23,338 nt of DNA from Amoeboradix gromovi (taxonomy: Eukaryota; Sanchytriomycota; Sanchytriomycetes; Sanchytriales; Sanchytriaceae): assembly GCA_018985225.1 (NCBI GenBank), contig JADGIF010000075.1, positions 1-23,338 of the forward strand. The letters are read 5' to 3'. Positions 7,499-15,529 of the stretch are shown here, in pieces. The notes beneath the pieces were generated by a model. It saw only the letters and a list, made by a program, of their open reading frames with translations, did not search any database and was not told the origin of the DNA. A program made the translations under genes and the position numbers. Within the stretch, counting starts at the first letter, position 1. Every line of letters starts with the position of its first letter.

Positions 7499-9349
7499 CT
7501 ATTCGATTTCCTGAGATTTAAGTTTAATCTTTAGGCCAGAGTCCATCTCACTCATATACTCGCTGAATTTGGCAGAATGATTTTTCTTCATTTTCTCAAC
7601 AAGTGCTTGCACAAACGACAAGCTCAGATTGTTCTCAAAATCGGCTGCTTTTACTATTGATGAAAAGTACATCAGTTTGTGATGTATGCAGTACTCAACC
7701 ATTTCAACGCAATTCCGAAATTCAGTGTCATTCAATGGTTCTTCCAGAATTTGATATATCCGTTTTCGACAACTGAACTCCAGACTTGGTAGCTTATTAC
7801 AAACGTTTTTCAACAAGAACAAATAGAATGGATTCGACTTTTTTAGCGCCTTGACCAGTTGAAATATTACATTTATAATCTCCCTCTCATTAGATTTCCT
7901 CAATTTCATGTGCATTAGTTGCTCGCTGGCATCCAAATAATCTTGAGAGTTCATAATTGTGGTAAATACCATTTTTCTGATATCAGTGTTCATACCCATC
8001 TGAGCAGCCAGTTGATTGGTTTTGTCTTTTTGCTTCAACTGACTGATTCTCTCTTTAATCTGCTTGGACGAATAACCATTGAATCTAGTTCCACTAATCC
8101 ACCACATACCTTGCGATTCTACTTCAAGAATATCCTTTAAATCTATCGATAATAGCGTACTCTTTTGTTTAAACAAGGGCTGCAAGTCACTCCAAACAGA
8201 TGGAATACTTTCATACTTTCGAACATCAAACTTGGATAACAAGAGACTGGAGAACTTGGAAAACAAAAAATTATTTCTAGAGCCTGTCCATTTAGATTTT
8301 GCAGAGTTTAAATTGTCAGTTATAGCACTCAAAGCATTTCTGCATTCTTTACGCAATTGTTCACCAAGTAATTCGGTAGCAACCGAAGAGAGATCCAAAG
8401 CAGTAGAATGTTTATCGTTGTCACAATATTTCTGCAAGATACTGGTAACCACATTCACAGGAAGCATACGGCAATGTATAAAACAACAAATACAAGTAAA
8501 AATGGTCTTTTTCGATTCAGAGTTTAACAGCAGTTCAACACACTTGGAAAATATCTGGGTAGCAAACAAAGGACCTTTAGAATCTTTGAATGATAACTGA
8601 CATATTAAAGCGCAATCAAACCATAAAACACCCTCAATGCTGCAGTTAACTAGAACATTGACCAGATAAGTCGCAACAGGGAGAGTACCAGCAATACTTA
8701 TTATTGAGGAAATTTCATCAGATACAACTCCAAAAGTCTTCAAGGAAAGCCTATTTAACCATCTAGTAATGTGTTTAACATGGTCGCTAGACAAGTTTAG
8801 AGCATCATTTTCTGCACTAGCGCCTACAGTGCGTTCGTTATCTGCAGCGCATAATGACTTTTCAGTATCTCCTTCCATATCGCTATCATATTCGCGGACT
8901 TCCAGAGATTCTTGCCCATTGACAGAATCAACTGAACAATCAGTTGCGCTCTTTAATTCTAGTTTATCCGCAATCTCAATTCCTACATCATCTTCGGTTT
9001 TAGCGTCGGATCCCAATAAATCCTGAAAGTCCTCCCACTCTTCCCATTTTGGCATCTTCCCTCTAAAATTTAATTTTTTGCTGTAATAATTCAAATCTTC
9101 ATCATGTGCGTGGTTAACCGGCGTAAGAGCTTTCTCGCCTTCATCATTCTTAACTACCAAATCAACCGAACTGACCGAATATGTTTCGCTAAAGAAAGGA
9201 TCATCGTTTAAAATTTGGACGTCAACTGTTTCTTTTATAGCTCCTGCATCTTTTTTAGTATTTTTTTTTGAAAAGTATTCTGATTTCCTCTGTTTTTTTG
9301 CTTTTCTTTCTTCTTGTCGTTGTAATTTACGCTTCATCCTTTTCTCCAT
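7499..9349 (-). CDS. Nucleolar MIF4G domain protein NOM1/Sgd1
   Basis: From the first in-frame ATG at 9349 the protein has 616 residues; ten more upstream codons are open but without an ATG. The N-terminus is highly basic (MEKRMKRKLQRQEERKAKK), then comes an acidic low-complexity stretch to about 190. A MIF4G-type helical region follows (about 190-420), then the linker WWISGTRFNGY (about 428-438) and an MA3 domain (about 455-560, with DIRKMVFTTIMNSQDYLDA). This order is that of NOM1/Sgd1, a nucleolar eIF4A-family (Fal1/eIF4AIII) cofactor needed for 18S rRNA maturation. It lies 66 bp downstream of the OGDH stop on the same strand, so the OGDH 3' end and the NOM1 promoter must overlap. An unseen short 5' exon is possible. 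Confidence 0.92.
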   Translation of the reverse strand: MEKRMKRKLQRQEERKAKKQRKSEYFSKKNTKKDAGAIKETVDVQILNDDPFFSETYSVSSVDLVVKNDEGEKALTPVNHAHDEDLNYYSKKLNFRGKMPKWEEWEDFQDLLGSDAKTEDDVGIEIADKLELKSATDCSVDSVNGQESLEVREYDSDMEGDTEKSLCAADNERTVGASAENDALNLSSDHVKHITRWLNRLSLKTFGVVSDEISSIISIAGTLPVATYLVNVLVNCSIEGVLWFDCALICQLSFKDSKGPLFATQIFSKCVELLLNSESKKTIFTCICCFIHCRMLPVNVVTSILQKYCDNDKHSTALDLSSVATELLGEQLRKECRNALSAITDNLNSAKSKWTGSRNNFLFSKFSSLLLSKFDVRKYESIPSVWSDLQPLFKQKSTLLSIDLKDILEVESQGMWWISGTRFNGYSSKQIKERISQLKQKDKTNQLAAQMGMNTDIRKMVFTTIMNSQDYLDASEQLMHMKLRKSNEREIINVIFQLVKALKKSNPFYLFLLKNVCNKLPSLEFSCRKRIYQILEEPLNDTEFRNCVEMVEYCIHHKLMYFSSIVKAADFENNLSLSFVQALVEKMKKNHSAKFSEYMSEMDSGLKIKLKSQEIE

Positions 9350-9414
9350 GTTTTTAGATTTGTGTGCTTGTAATTTCAAGTTGATGAGTAAGAATGGTTG
9401 CGATATTTATTTTA

Positions 9415-9420
9415 TTTATT
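9415..9420 (-). terminator. AATAAA overlapping the OGDH stop codon
   Basis: On the minus strand the TAA stop (9418-9416) is part of AATAAA, within an A/T run holding two further overlapping AATAAA-like hexamers. NOM1 begins 66 bp further on. Confidence 0.5.
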
Positions 9421-12400
9421 TATATTTAGGTACTCCGTTCACCATAGTCTCTACATTCCTTTGCTCTCCATACAGACTGTCGCTAATCAATTGTTGCTCC
9501 TCGATCACATGAATCTTCTTCATCCCGGTTGCAACTGCTGCATTTGCTGGTCTTGCGCTAGCCATGATTACGTCACCTTGCTGTCCCAGTGTACTCGACT
9601 GCTTGAACCTATTTTTGTGGTTTTTCCTCTTTAATTGCTTCACACAGGTCATTAGTCTCTTCTCTACATGACTCCACATTCCCATATTAATGGGCTCCTC
9701 TTGAGTCCAGTGTATATTAGCAACACTGTACTTCTTCATTTCCTCAGTTACCAAGTCATATGGAAATGGATTTATCTCCTCAATTCTTACTATTGCTACA
9801 TCTCTCACATCATTCAGCTTTCTAGCTTGAAGCAATGAATAATAAACTTGCCCGCTACAGAATATCAGTCTATTTATTTCCTCATTCTTATTAATTGCCC
9901 ACCCACCATGTGTTTCTGTTTCTCCTATAACCCGCTTAAACTCTGTGTTCTCATCCATTTCTACCAGGTCACTCTTGCACAGTGGGTGCCTCAACAGTGA
10001 CTTGCTAAACGGCAGTATTAATGGCTTCCTAAAGTTTCTGCTCAGCTGTCTTCGTAATAAATGGAAGTAATTTGCAGGAGTACTTGGATAGGCTATCTGC
10101 ATATTGCAATCTTGGTGCTGTCTCTGCAATTGAAGATTAGTCGGATACAAGTAGCAGTTATCATCTACCATCTGTAAAAATCGTTCAATTCTACAAGAGC
10201 TGTGTTCAGGTCCTTGTCCATCATATCCGTGCGGCAAGTTCATTATTAAGCCGCTAGTCTGAAACCACTTACGCTCACCGCTTGCAATGAATTGATCTAT
10301 AATCACTTGCGCATTGTTACAGAAATCTCCAAACTGCGCTTCCCAAATGCACAGCCCGTGTGGATCTACAAATGAGTACCCTAACTCAAATCCCAGTATA
10401 CCAAACTCTGATAACGAAGAGTTCACTACAGACAACTTGCCAACTTTAGTATTCATATTTAGTGGTACCAATCTGTTTTCATTTTCTTGATCAATTAGCA
10501 CCGCATGTCTTTGACTAAATGTGCCTCGTTCAACATCTTGCCCACTAAGCCTTACCTGCTTATTCTCATTCAAAATAGATCCAAATGCTAGCATCTCGCA
10601 AGTGCTCCAATCTAAACCTTTACCATCTGTAATTGTAGACTTGCGCTGTTTAATAATTTTAATCAGCTGAGGGTGACACTGGAATGTAGATGGTAGTGTA
10701 CATGCATCTATCCCAATCTTTTGGAGTCGGTTAGTTGCAACACCAGTTGGTAAAGTAGATGCAATAGTTTGTTGAAGTTCTTTAGGACTTGGAAATCCTT
10801 TCCACACGCTGCTAACCCATTCCTTGGGTGTGGGAATGTATGATGAGCTGTTATCGTAGCTGTTCTGTAAAATATTAAGTACTCTCTGACTATTGCTATC
10901 CATAAATGATTGATCAATAACATCATCTGGATCCTTAGATTTATTGTATTCTAATAACGTGCTTTGATATTTTTGCAAAACAGGTGTCATTTTACTTATT
11001 CTTTTGTACATTTTAGGTTGAGTGAACATTGGTTGATCAATTTCATTATGACCATACTTGCGATAACAGACTATATCAACTACAACATCCTTGTGAAATA
11101 GTTGACGCCATTCAGCGGCTATTTCCATACAGAAAACGACTGCTTCCACGTCATCGCCATTAACATGCAATATTGGGCATTCGACAGTTTTGGCTACATC
11201 GCTACAGTATGGAGTAGACCTACTACTTCGAGGGTCAGTAGTAAAACCAATTTGGTTGTTGACTATGATATGTATTGTGCCACCCGTCTCATAGCTGGGC
11301 AACTCACTAATGCCAAACGTCTCATAAACAATTCCTTGGCCAGCAAATGCAGCATCGCCATGCAAAAGAATTGCCATGGAGGATGATTGAGATGGTTTAG
11401 ACTGAAGATTTCGTTGTTTAAGTTCGTTTAAAGCCCTAACTTTGCCTATAACCACAGGATCAACAGCCTCTAAATGACTAGGGTTGGCGACAAGAGAAAT
11501 TTGAACTTGTTTGCCACTTGGTGTAGGCCTATCGTAAGTCATACCAAGGTGATATTTGACATCACCACTACCTTCGATTTCTTGAAGGTGAGTACCTTTA
11601 AACTCGTTAAATAACGATTCGTTAGGTTTTCTTACAACATTTGACAACACGTTAAGACGTCCACGATGTGGCATGCCCATGACTACATTATCGACACCTA
11701 AATCAACAGCCTTATCAATCAGAGCCTTCATTCCTGGAATTAGCGATTCACAGCCCTCTAGTCCAAATCTTTTGTCGCTGGGATACTTTTTAGCGACAAA
11801 CTGTTCAAAATGATCAGCCCACATTAACCTATCCAAAATAACCTTTCGCTTTGGAGTTGAGAACTTATAAGGACGAGGTATTTCAAATTTGGAACGAAGC
11901 CAGTCGCACTGAGTACGACTAGAAATATGAAAGTATTCAATTCCAATTGATTTACAGTATATATTTCGAAGTATTTCCAAGATTTCAGACAATTTCATTT
12001 TTGATTTCAGATGTAAAAAGCGAGGCAAAATACCAGGACCCAATGAAAACTCTTGATTCAAGTCGTTTAATCCGTAGTATTCAGGAAACAGTTCAGCTGG
12101 AAGATTAGAATCTAAATCAGCATGACCCAGTTCTAAAGGATCCAGCTTGGCAATATGATGACCGCGAACTTGGTAGGCTCTAACTAATAATTGAACTTTC
12201 TGATGAGCAGAAATATCTGTATTGGCTTCGGAATGAAATGGAGGCATTGATGATGCAAATTCAATTTTCACCACATCTTGTTCAAATCTATTGAGTTCCT
12301 CCCCGGTTGGTTTCTTTGCCAGCTGCTGAAAATAATGCCTCCAGCTTGAATGAACACTTGCTGGGTTCTTCAAAAAATCTCGGTAAAGCTGTTCGGAATA

Positions 12401-12436
12401 ACGATTGATCAAATTACGCAATGGTCTTGCGAACAT
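9416..12436 (-). CDS. 2-oxoglutarate dehydrogenase E1 component, mitochondrial
   Basis: From the ATG at 12436 the protein has 1006 residues and is a full-length thiamine-diphosphate E1o of the TCA cycle. The N-terminus has a short basic presequence (MFARPLRNLINRYS), then FLKNPASVHSSWRHYF, the E1 N-terminal segment. Catalytic landmarks are GMPHRGRLNVLSN, the TPP-binding run HGDAAFAGQGIVYET through IVNNQIGFTT, CYRKYGHNEIDQP, FSQRHAVL, SLSEFGILGFELGYS and LPHGYDGQGPEHSSCRIERF, all intact. The reading frame continues 40 codons upstream to a non-ATG codon; that extension lacks a conserved match and overlaps a sequence related to the MITE terminal repeat, so I reject it. The stop codon overlaps AATAAA (9420-9415). 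Presence of E1o implies an aerobic mitochondrion. Confidence 0.97.
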   Translation of the reverse strand: MFARPLRNLINRYSEQLYRDFLKNPASVHSSWRHYFQQLAKKPTGEELNRFEQDVVKIEFASSMPPFHSEANTDISAHQKVQLLVRAYQVRGHHIAKLDPLELGHADLDSNLPAELFPEYYGLNDLNQEFSLGPGILPRFLHLKSKMKLSEILEILRNIYCKSIGIEYFHISSRTQCDWLRSKFEIPRPYKFSTPKRKVILDRLMWADHFEQFVAKKYPSDKRFGLEGCESLIPGMKALIDKAVDLGVDNVVMGMPHRGRLNVLSNVVRKPNESLFNEFKGTHLQEIEGSGDVKYHLGMTYDRPTPSGKQVQISLVANPSHLEAVDPVVIGKVRALNELKQRNLQSKPSQSSSMAILLHGDAAFAGQGIVYETFGISELPSYETGGTIHIIVNNQIGFTTDPRSSRSTPYCSDVAKTVECPILHVNGDDVEAVVFCMEIAAEWRQLFHKDVVVDIVCYRKYGHNEIDQPMFTQPKMYKRISKMTPVLQKYQSTLLEYNKSKDPDDVIDQSFMDSNSQRVLNILQNSYDNSSSYIPTPKEWVSSVWKGFPSPKELQQTIASTLPTGVATNRLQKIGIDACTLPSTFQCHPQLIKIIKQRKSTITDGKGLDWSTCEMLAFGSILNENKQVRLSGQDVERGTFSQRHAVLIDQENENRLVPLNMNTKVGKLSVVNSSLSEFGILGFELGYSFVDPHGLCIWEAQFGDFCNNAQVIIDQFIASGERKWFQTSGLIMNLPHGYDGQGPEHSSCRIERFLQMVDDNCYLYPTNLQLQRQHQDCNMQIAYPSTPANYFHLLRRQLSRNFRKPLILPFSKSLLRHPLCKSDLVEMDENTEFKRVIGETETHGGWAINKNEEINRLIFCSGQVYYSLLQARKLNDVRDVAIVRIEEINPFPYDLVTEEMKKYSVANIHWTQEEPINMGMWSHVEKRLMTCVKQLKRKNHKNRFKQSSTLGQQGDVIMASARPANAAVATGMKKIHVIEEQQLISDSLYGEQRNVETMVNGVPKYK

Positions 12437-12494
12437 TGTTTCAAAAAATGTCAAAAAAAAGTTAAATGAAATTTTGGATTTATTGATGTCCTCT

Positions 12495-12541
12495 TTAAGA
12501 ATCCTGGTTTCCTGGATATCCAAAAACTTCCAACGAGAAAC
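12495..12541 (-). repeat. Diverged MITE-end-like sequence upstream of OGDH
   Basis: On the minus strand this region reads like the right MITE arm with gaps: TTCTC, TGGAA, GGATATC, CAGGA and TTAAAG occur in the same order as at 2856-2905. It lies between the stop of the 12541-13110 gene model and the OGDH ATG. Similarity is by eye only and weaker than for 572-616. Confidence 0.3.
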
Positions 12542-13110
12542 TAAAAAACCAGCCAATCCATCATTGTGCTTGCCTTATTGCGGTATTTAACAGGATCCAT
12601 ATTTTCTAGGCACATGTTCCTTGCTTCATGTCTCGATATACTTGAAATGAACACTTCCTCTGTTTTAGAGCCAAAGAAGTCCTTGTACAATGTACCTATC
12701 TGAATTTGAACATCCTCTTTTGTTTGCCAATGAGACTCCGCATAAAAGAAAGTAACTTTTGAGGTTGATGCGGAAATGCTAATTGACTCTGAAGTGTATT
12801 GCAACTAGCATATTCATTATTTGCTGGCATTGAGATACACCGCACAGTTCCATTTGAACAGCTCGATTGTTTTCTTGAATAAATCATATATCGCGAATTT
12901 GTATATATTTTTGTATCATTTCACGACTTTTCCAGATTTTTCTAATAGCTTAAATACTCGATATTCTTCATTTTCACAAACGGTAAATTAATTCTAAAGA
13001 AATAACTAGCAGGTACAGCATACAAAGACATATGATCTGATATACTTACCCTCGTTCAATACGAGCCAGATGCTAAGTAGCTTGTCGAGCAATTCGGAGC
13101 TGAACATCAT
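12541..13110 (-). CDS. Tentative four-exon small gene (or decayed gene), unknown
   Basis: Four protein-like pieces line up on the minus strand. Exon 1, 13110-13050 (SSELLDKLLSIWLVLNE), ends at a perfect donor GTAAGT. Exon 2, 12965-12928 (YRVFKLLEKSGK), exon 3, 12873-12841 (TIELFKWN) and exon 4, 12804-12541 (includes FFYAESHWQTKEDVQI and ENMDPVKYRNKAS) follow. Introns of 84, 54 and 36 nt keep phase throughout and give 131 residues. Only the first donor is a good consensus (the others start GTCGTG and GTGTAT), so the inner boundaries are uncertain and a pseudogene with several stops remains possible. I recognise no family. It sits 65 bp after the coiled-coil gene stop and 104 bp before the OGDH ATG. 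Confidence 0.4.
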
Positions 13111-13175
13111 ACTTATGTTCGATTATAATAACGCTTGGAGCGACAAAGTCTATGTAATAACAATAAATGGTTTAC

Positions 13176-14291
13176 TCAACTAAAATCACCAACTGTTCTT
13201 GATTCTTTAAACACGCTTCTATTCTTAATGTATTCAAATGGTATGGTATTATGCGTCCTGTTTTGAAGCGGTGTTGAATAATCATGCATTCTTGCTGGTG
13301 TCTTTTTGTGCGGTGTATTCATAGGCGTGTTCACTAAATTCATCATAAATTGAACTCTATTGTTCTCTTCTTGTCTTACCATTTTTCTAAATTCCATTCT
13401 TTCCTTAATCAACTCTTGTTGTTGTAGATGGATATTTCTCTTCTCTGTTTCTATTTTACTCCACTCATTCTTATCGTACAACAAGCAATTAAGCGTATTA
13501 TCTGGTGAGCTATCTATGTGGTAAACCTGCTCAAAATCTGCACTGGTGACCAAATCTAGTAATCTATTTTGCTCTTTAATGATGTTGTTTAATGCAGATT
13601 TGTCAGTCAGGTTATCGCCAGAAACAGCGTTTGTGCGATTTACAAGCTCTTCAATAATTATTTGGGGGTCTTTTGACTCGTATTCAGAGGGCAATTCATA
13701 CAGAACACCACTGAATAAGCTTTTGTAATACGACAATTCTTGCTTTAGGAATGCATTTCTCTCATTCAACATATCAATACAAGATTGATAGGCATCCGGT
13801 ATGTTGTTCACTGGCTTCTGCTGAATGTAACTACTGTAATTTTTGTTGAAATGTATGTCGAAATCTTTTTTAACGTTCAGTTTCATTGTTTTGATAGTCA
13901 TTTCTTTAACCTTTGCAATTTCCAAGTCTTTTCGCTTTATATCACTACCTGTTTTTGATTTTATAAATTGCATATCTTGACGAACAGCCAACTCGGATTT
14001 CTTCGCTTGTTGATGTTGTACTTGTACTGTGTCAAGTTCATTCTTCAGCTTGTTATACTTTAAATGAAGCTGATTAATTTGGCTCTCAAGCTGATGGTTT
14101 TCAGACTTTAAATAAGAATGGCTTTGATATAGTTTAGAGTATTCACCATCCAACTTTACTAACTGCGTATGGACAACATCGACCTGCTGCTTAGACTGCT
14201 TGCACAAGTTTAAAAGATCTTGCATCGCCATGTCGGAATTGTTATAATCAATGTTCAATAAGCTCAACTCATATGTCAAATGCTCATCCAT
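13176..14291 (-). CDS. Coiled-coil protein, SSX2IP/ADIP-like (centrosome/spindle-pole type)
   Basis: The 371-residue protein is almost wholly helical. An opening of about 25 residues is followed by a long heptad region (about 30-125, rich in K, E, Q and L). Then comes KSKTGSDIKRKDLEIAKVKE (about 109-128), resembling the ADIP-family segment where a degenerate lysine-rich helix precedes a short linker, and a second coiled coil (about 160-195 and 275-310). A basic, Thr/Pro-rich tail (NTPMNTPHKKTPARMHD) could be a target of cyclin-dependent kinase. ADIP/SSX2IP proteins anchor microtubules at centrosomes, and fungal relatives are found in flagellated and early-branching groups. Coiled coils mimic each other, so the family call is moderate. 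Its start is 133 bp from the divergent gene at 14425. Confidence 0.5.
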   Translation of the reverse strand: MDEHLTYELSLLNIDYNNSDMAMQDLLNLCKQSKQQVDVVHTQLVKLDGEYSKLYQSHSYLKSENHQLESQINQLHLKYNKLKNELDTVQVQHQQAKKSELAVRQDMQFIKSKTGSDIKRKDLEIAKVKEMTIKTMKLNVKKDFDIHFNKNYSSYIQQKPVNNIPDAYQSCIDMLNERNAFLKQELSYYKSLFSGVLYELPSEYESKDPQIIIEELVNRTNAVSGDNLTDKSALNNIIKEQNRLLDLVTSADFEQVYHIDSSPDNTLNCLLYDKNEWSKIETEKRNIHLQQQELIKERMEFRKMVRQEENNRVQFMMNLVNTPMNTPHKKTPARMHDYSTPLQNRTHNTIPFEYIKNRSVFKESRTVGDFS

Positions 14292-14424
14292 TTAAAACAA
14301 AGGAGACGTTAAGTTAAAAACCAGCCCCACTGATTGAGTCCAGAAGCTTTCTTAAGAAGAAAACTGTGTCTCATACTGTCTGCTATACAAGTGCGACGCT
14401 GCTGAGTTAAGTGAATATTTCATC

Positions 14425-14863
14425 ATGGCAAAGATAACGAAAATAATCAGTAGTGTTAAACTGACCTCTTCGTTAAAAGCCCTTCCTGCAGAGGAAATTA
14501 AGAATTTTCAAAGGAACCTAACAAAGACAATAGCTCTGTTACTGCGGTATTTCATGCTTCCATCCCTGATAAGGTATCAAATAGTGGTGCATACAAGTAC
14601 GTGTTCCTTACTGCCACGTGGTCGCCTTTTACATTTATTGTTGATTGTATAGAAATCTCTTTGCTGATGTTTAGAGAAAACGTTTAGGTTCTGTGAAAGA
14701 ATGCATTCTGTATATATTAGTGATTTCTTTAGAATCGAACATTATTCAGGATCTCAAACCTCGACCTTTTTCAACAGTAGCTCTTATGTGTTATCAGCAG
14801 TTTCTACTGCTTGAAAAGGAAGAACCTTTTGGGCCATTTTACAGCGGGGTTTTTAAAGGGTAA
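14425..14863 (+). CDS. Small spliced gene, unknown, ~114 residues
   Basis: Three protein-like stretches lie in three frames from ATG 14425 to TAA 14861-14863. Excising 14450-14502 (GTAGTG...ATTAAG, 53 nt) and 14647-14687 (GTATAG...CGTTTAG, 41 nt, with CTGAT as a branch-like element) joins them in phase. The product has a short basic start (MAKITKII), a middle with VFHASIPDKVSNSGAYKYVF, and a well-formed C-terminal part (IIQDLKPRPFSTVALMCYQQ, then EKEEPFGPFYSGVFKG). No transmembrane segment is certain and I recognise no family. The first intron has alternative boundaries. It diverges from the coiled-coil gene and converges on the homeodomain gene, with 40 bp between stops. The last exon is clearly coding; the start is less sure. 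Confidence 0.55.
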
Positions 14864-14903
14864 ACTAAGTTTAAATAGAAACGGTTTTATTTAGTGATTT
14901 CAA

Positions 14904-15356
14904 TCAGCTGTTTGTCCTAGGTCCATCGAATTTAGTGATTATGTCCAGATATGCAGCACAAGCAAGTTGTAAATTGGATAACTTAGTAGAGAGAACCTTA
15001 AAATGCCTTAAGTTTGTGACTTCCTTGGTTAAATCAATGAGTTCATCGTTAAGTAAATGAATTATAGGATTGCAATCTCTTATCAAAATCTCTAATTTTT
15101 CCTCTCTGACAATATTCATCTGTCTCCTGTGCTTATTATGTCTATTGTTGAACCATGATCTCAGGTATACCAAAGATGGAATGGCAGGGTATTTAGATAA
15201 CAGGCTCTGAAGTAATTCTGTGCTTGGACAGCTTTGACGCGTATATATCTCTTCCAGGATGTCAGTTAATTTATTCATGGGCTTTGAGGTCTTGTACCTT
15301 TTATTTTCCCCCATCTGTGGTGTTTTTGCTGGATTAAGTAATTCAGTGATATTCAT
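14904..15356 (-). CDS. Small homeodomain protein
   Basis: The 150-residue protein has a homeodomain at about residues 28-80. Helix 1 contains LTDILEEIYTRQSCPSTELL, helix 2 LLSKYPAIP, and helix 3 LRSWFNNRHNKHRR, where Trp48, Phe49, Asn51 and Arg53 (standard numbering) are kept. His replaces the usual Arg/Gln at position 54, and the preceding loop is slightly long. The C-terminal 65 residues are helical and could dimerise. This resembles compact fungal homeodomain regulators, including mating-type HD proteins, but no partner HD gene is adjacent, so a MAT role is not supported. An AATAAA lies 12 nt past the stop (14891-14886). A palindromic TGCATATG cluster lies about 55 bp upstream of the ATG. 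Confidence 0.7.
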   Translation of the reverse strand: MNITELLNPAKTPQMGENKRYKTSKPMNKLTDILEEIYTRQSCPSTELLQSLLSKYPAIPSLVYLRSWFNNRHNKHRRQMNIVREEKLEILIRDCNPIIHLLNDELIDLTKEVTNLRHFKVLSTKLSNLQLACAAYLDIITKFDGPRTNS

Positions 15357-15406
15357 GTAATCTGTTTGATAGGAGATTCAAGTTTAATCACATGAATACG
15401 TAATTA

Positions 15407-15431
15407 CATATGCAGGTTGCATATGCATATG
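15407..15431. promoter_or_regulatory. Palindromic TGCATATG cluster upstream of the homeodomain gene
   Basis: CATATGCA-GGT-TGCATATG forms an inverted repeat with 8-bp arms, and the right arm runs into a second CATATG, making the 12-bp perfect palindrome CATATGCATATG. It sits 51-75 bp upstream of the homeodomain ATG. The ATGCATAT core is octamer-like, so it could bind a dimeric regulator, possibly the adjacent protein itself. Function is inference. Confidence 0.4.
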
Positions 15432-15529
15432 ACTTAAATTGTACTTATTTTAATAATCCATCTCACAATGATTATAGATTGTGGAGTCTAAGTCTTTTAT
15501 ATAGCAAAATTTGATTTGATTCATTTAAT

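Noticed and set aside
8079-8600. 173-codon plus-strand frame inside NOM1
   Set aside because: Antisense shadow of a well-supported gene.
9350-9379. Ten extra NOM1 codons beginning with TTG
   Set aside because: TTG starts are not expected for nuclear genes; the first ATG is at 9349.
11102-11386. Plus-strand frame inside OGDH
   Set aside because: Antisense to conserved E1 catalytic sequence.
12437-12556. 40-codon N-terminal extension of OGDH
   Set aside because: The frame is open but has no conserved match, overlaps a MITE-end-like sequence, and the ATG at 12436 gives a good short presequence followed by the conserved E1 start.
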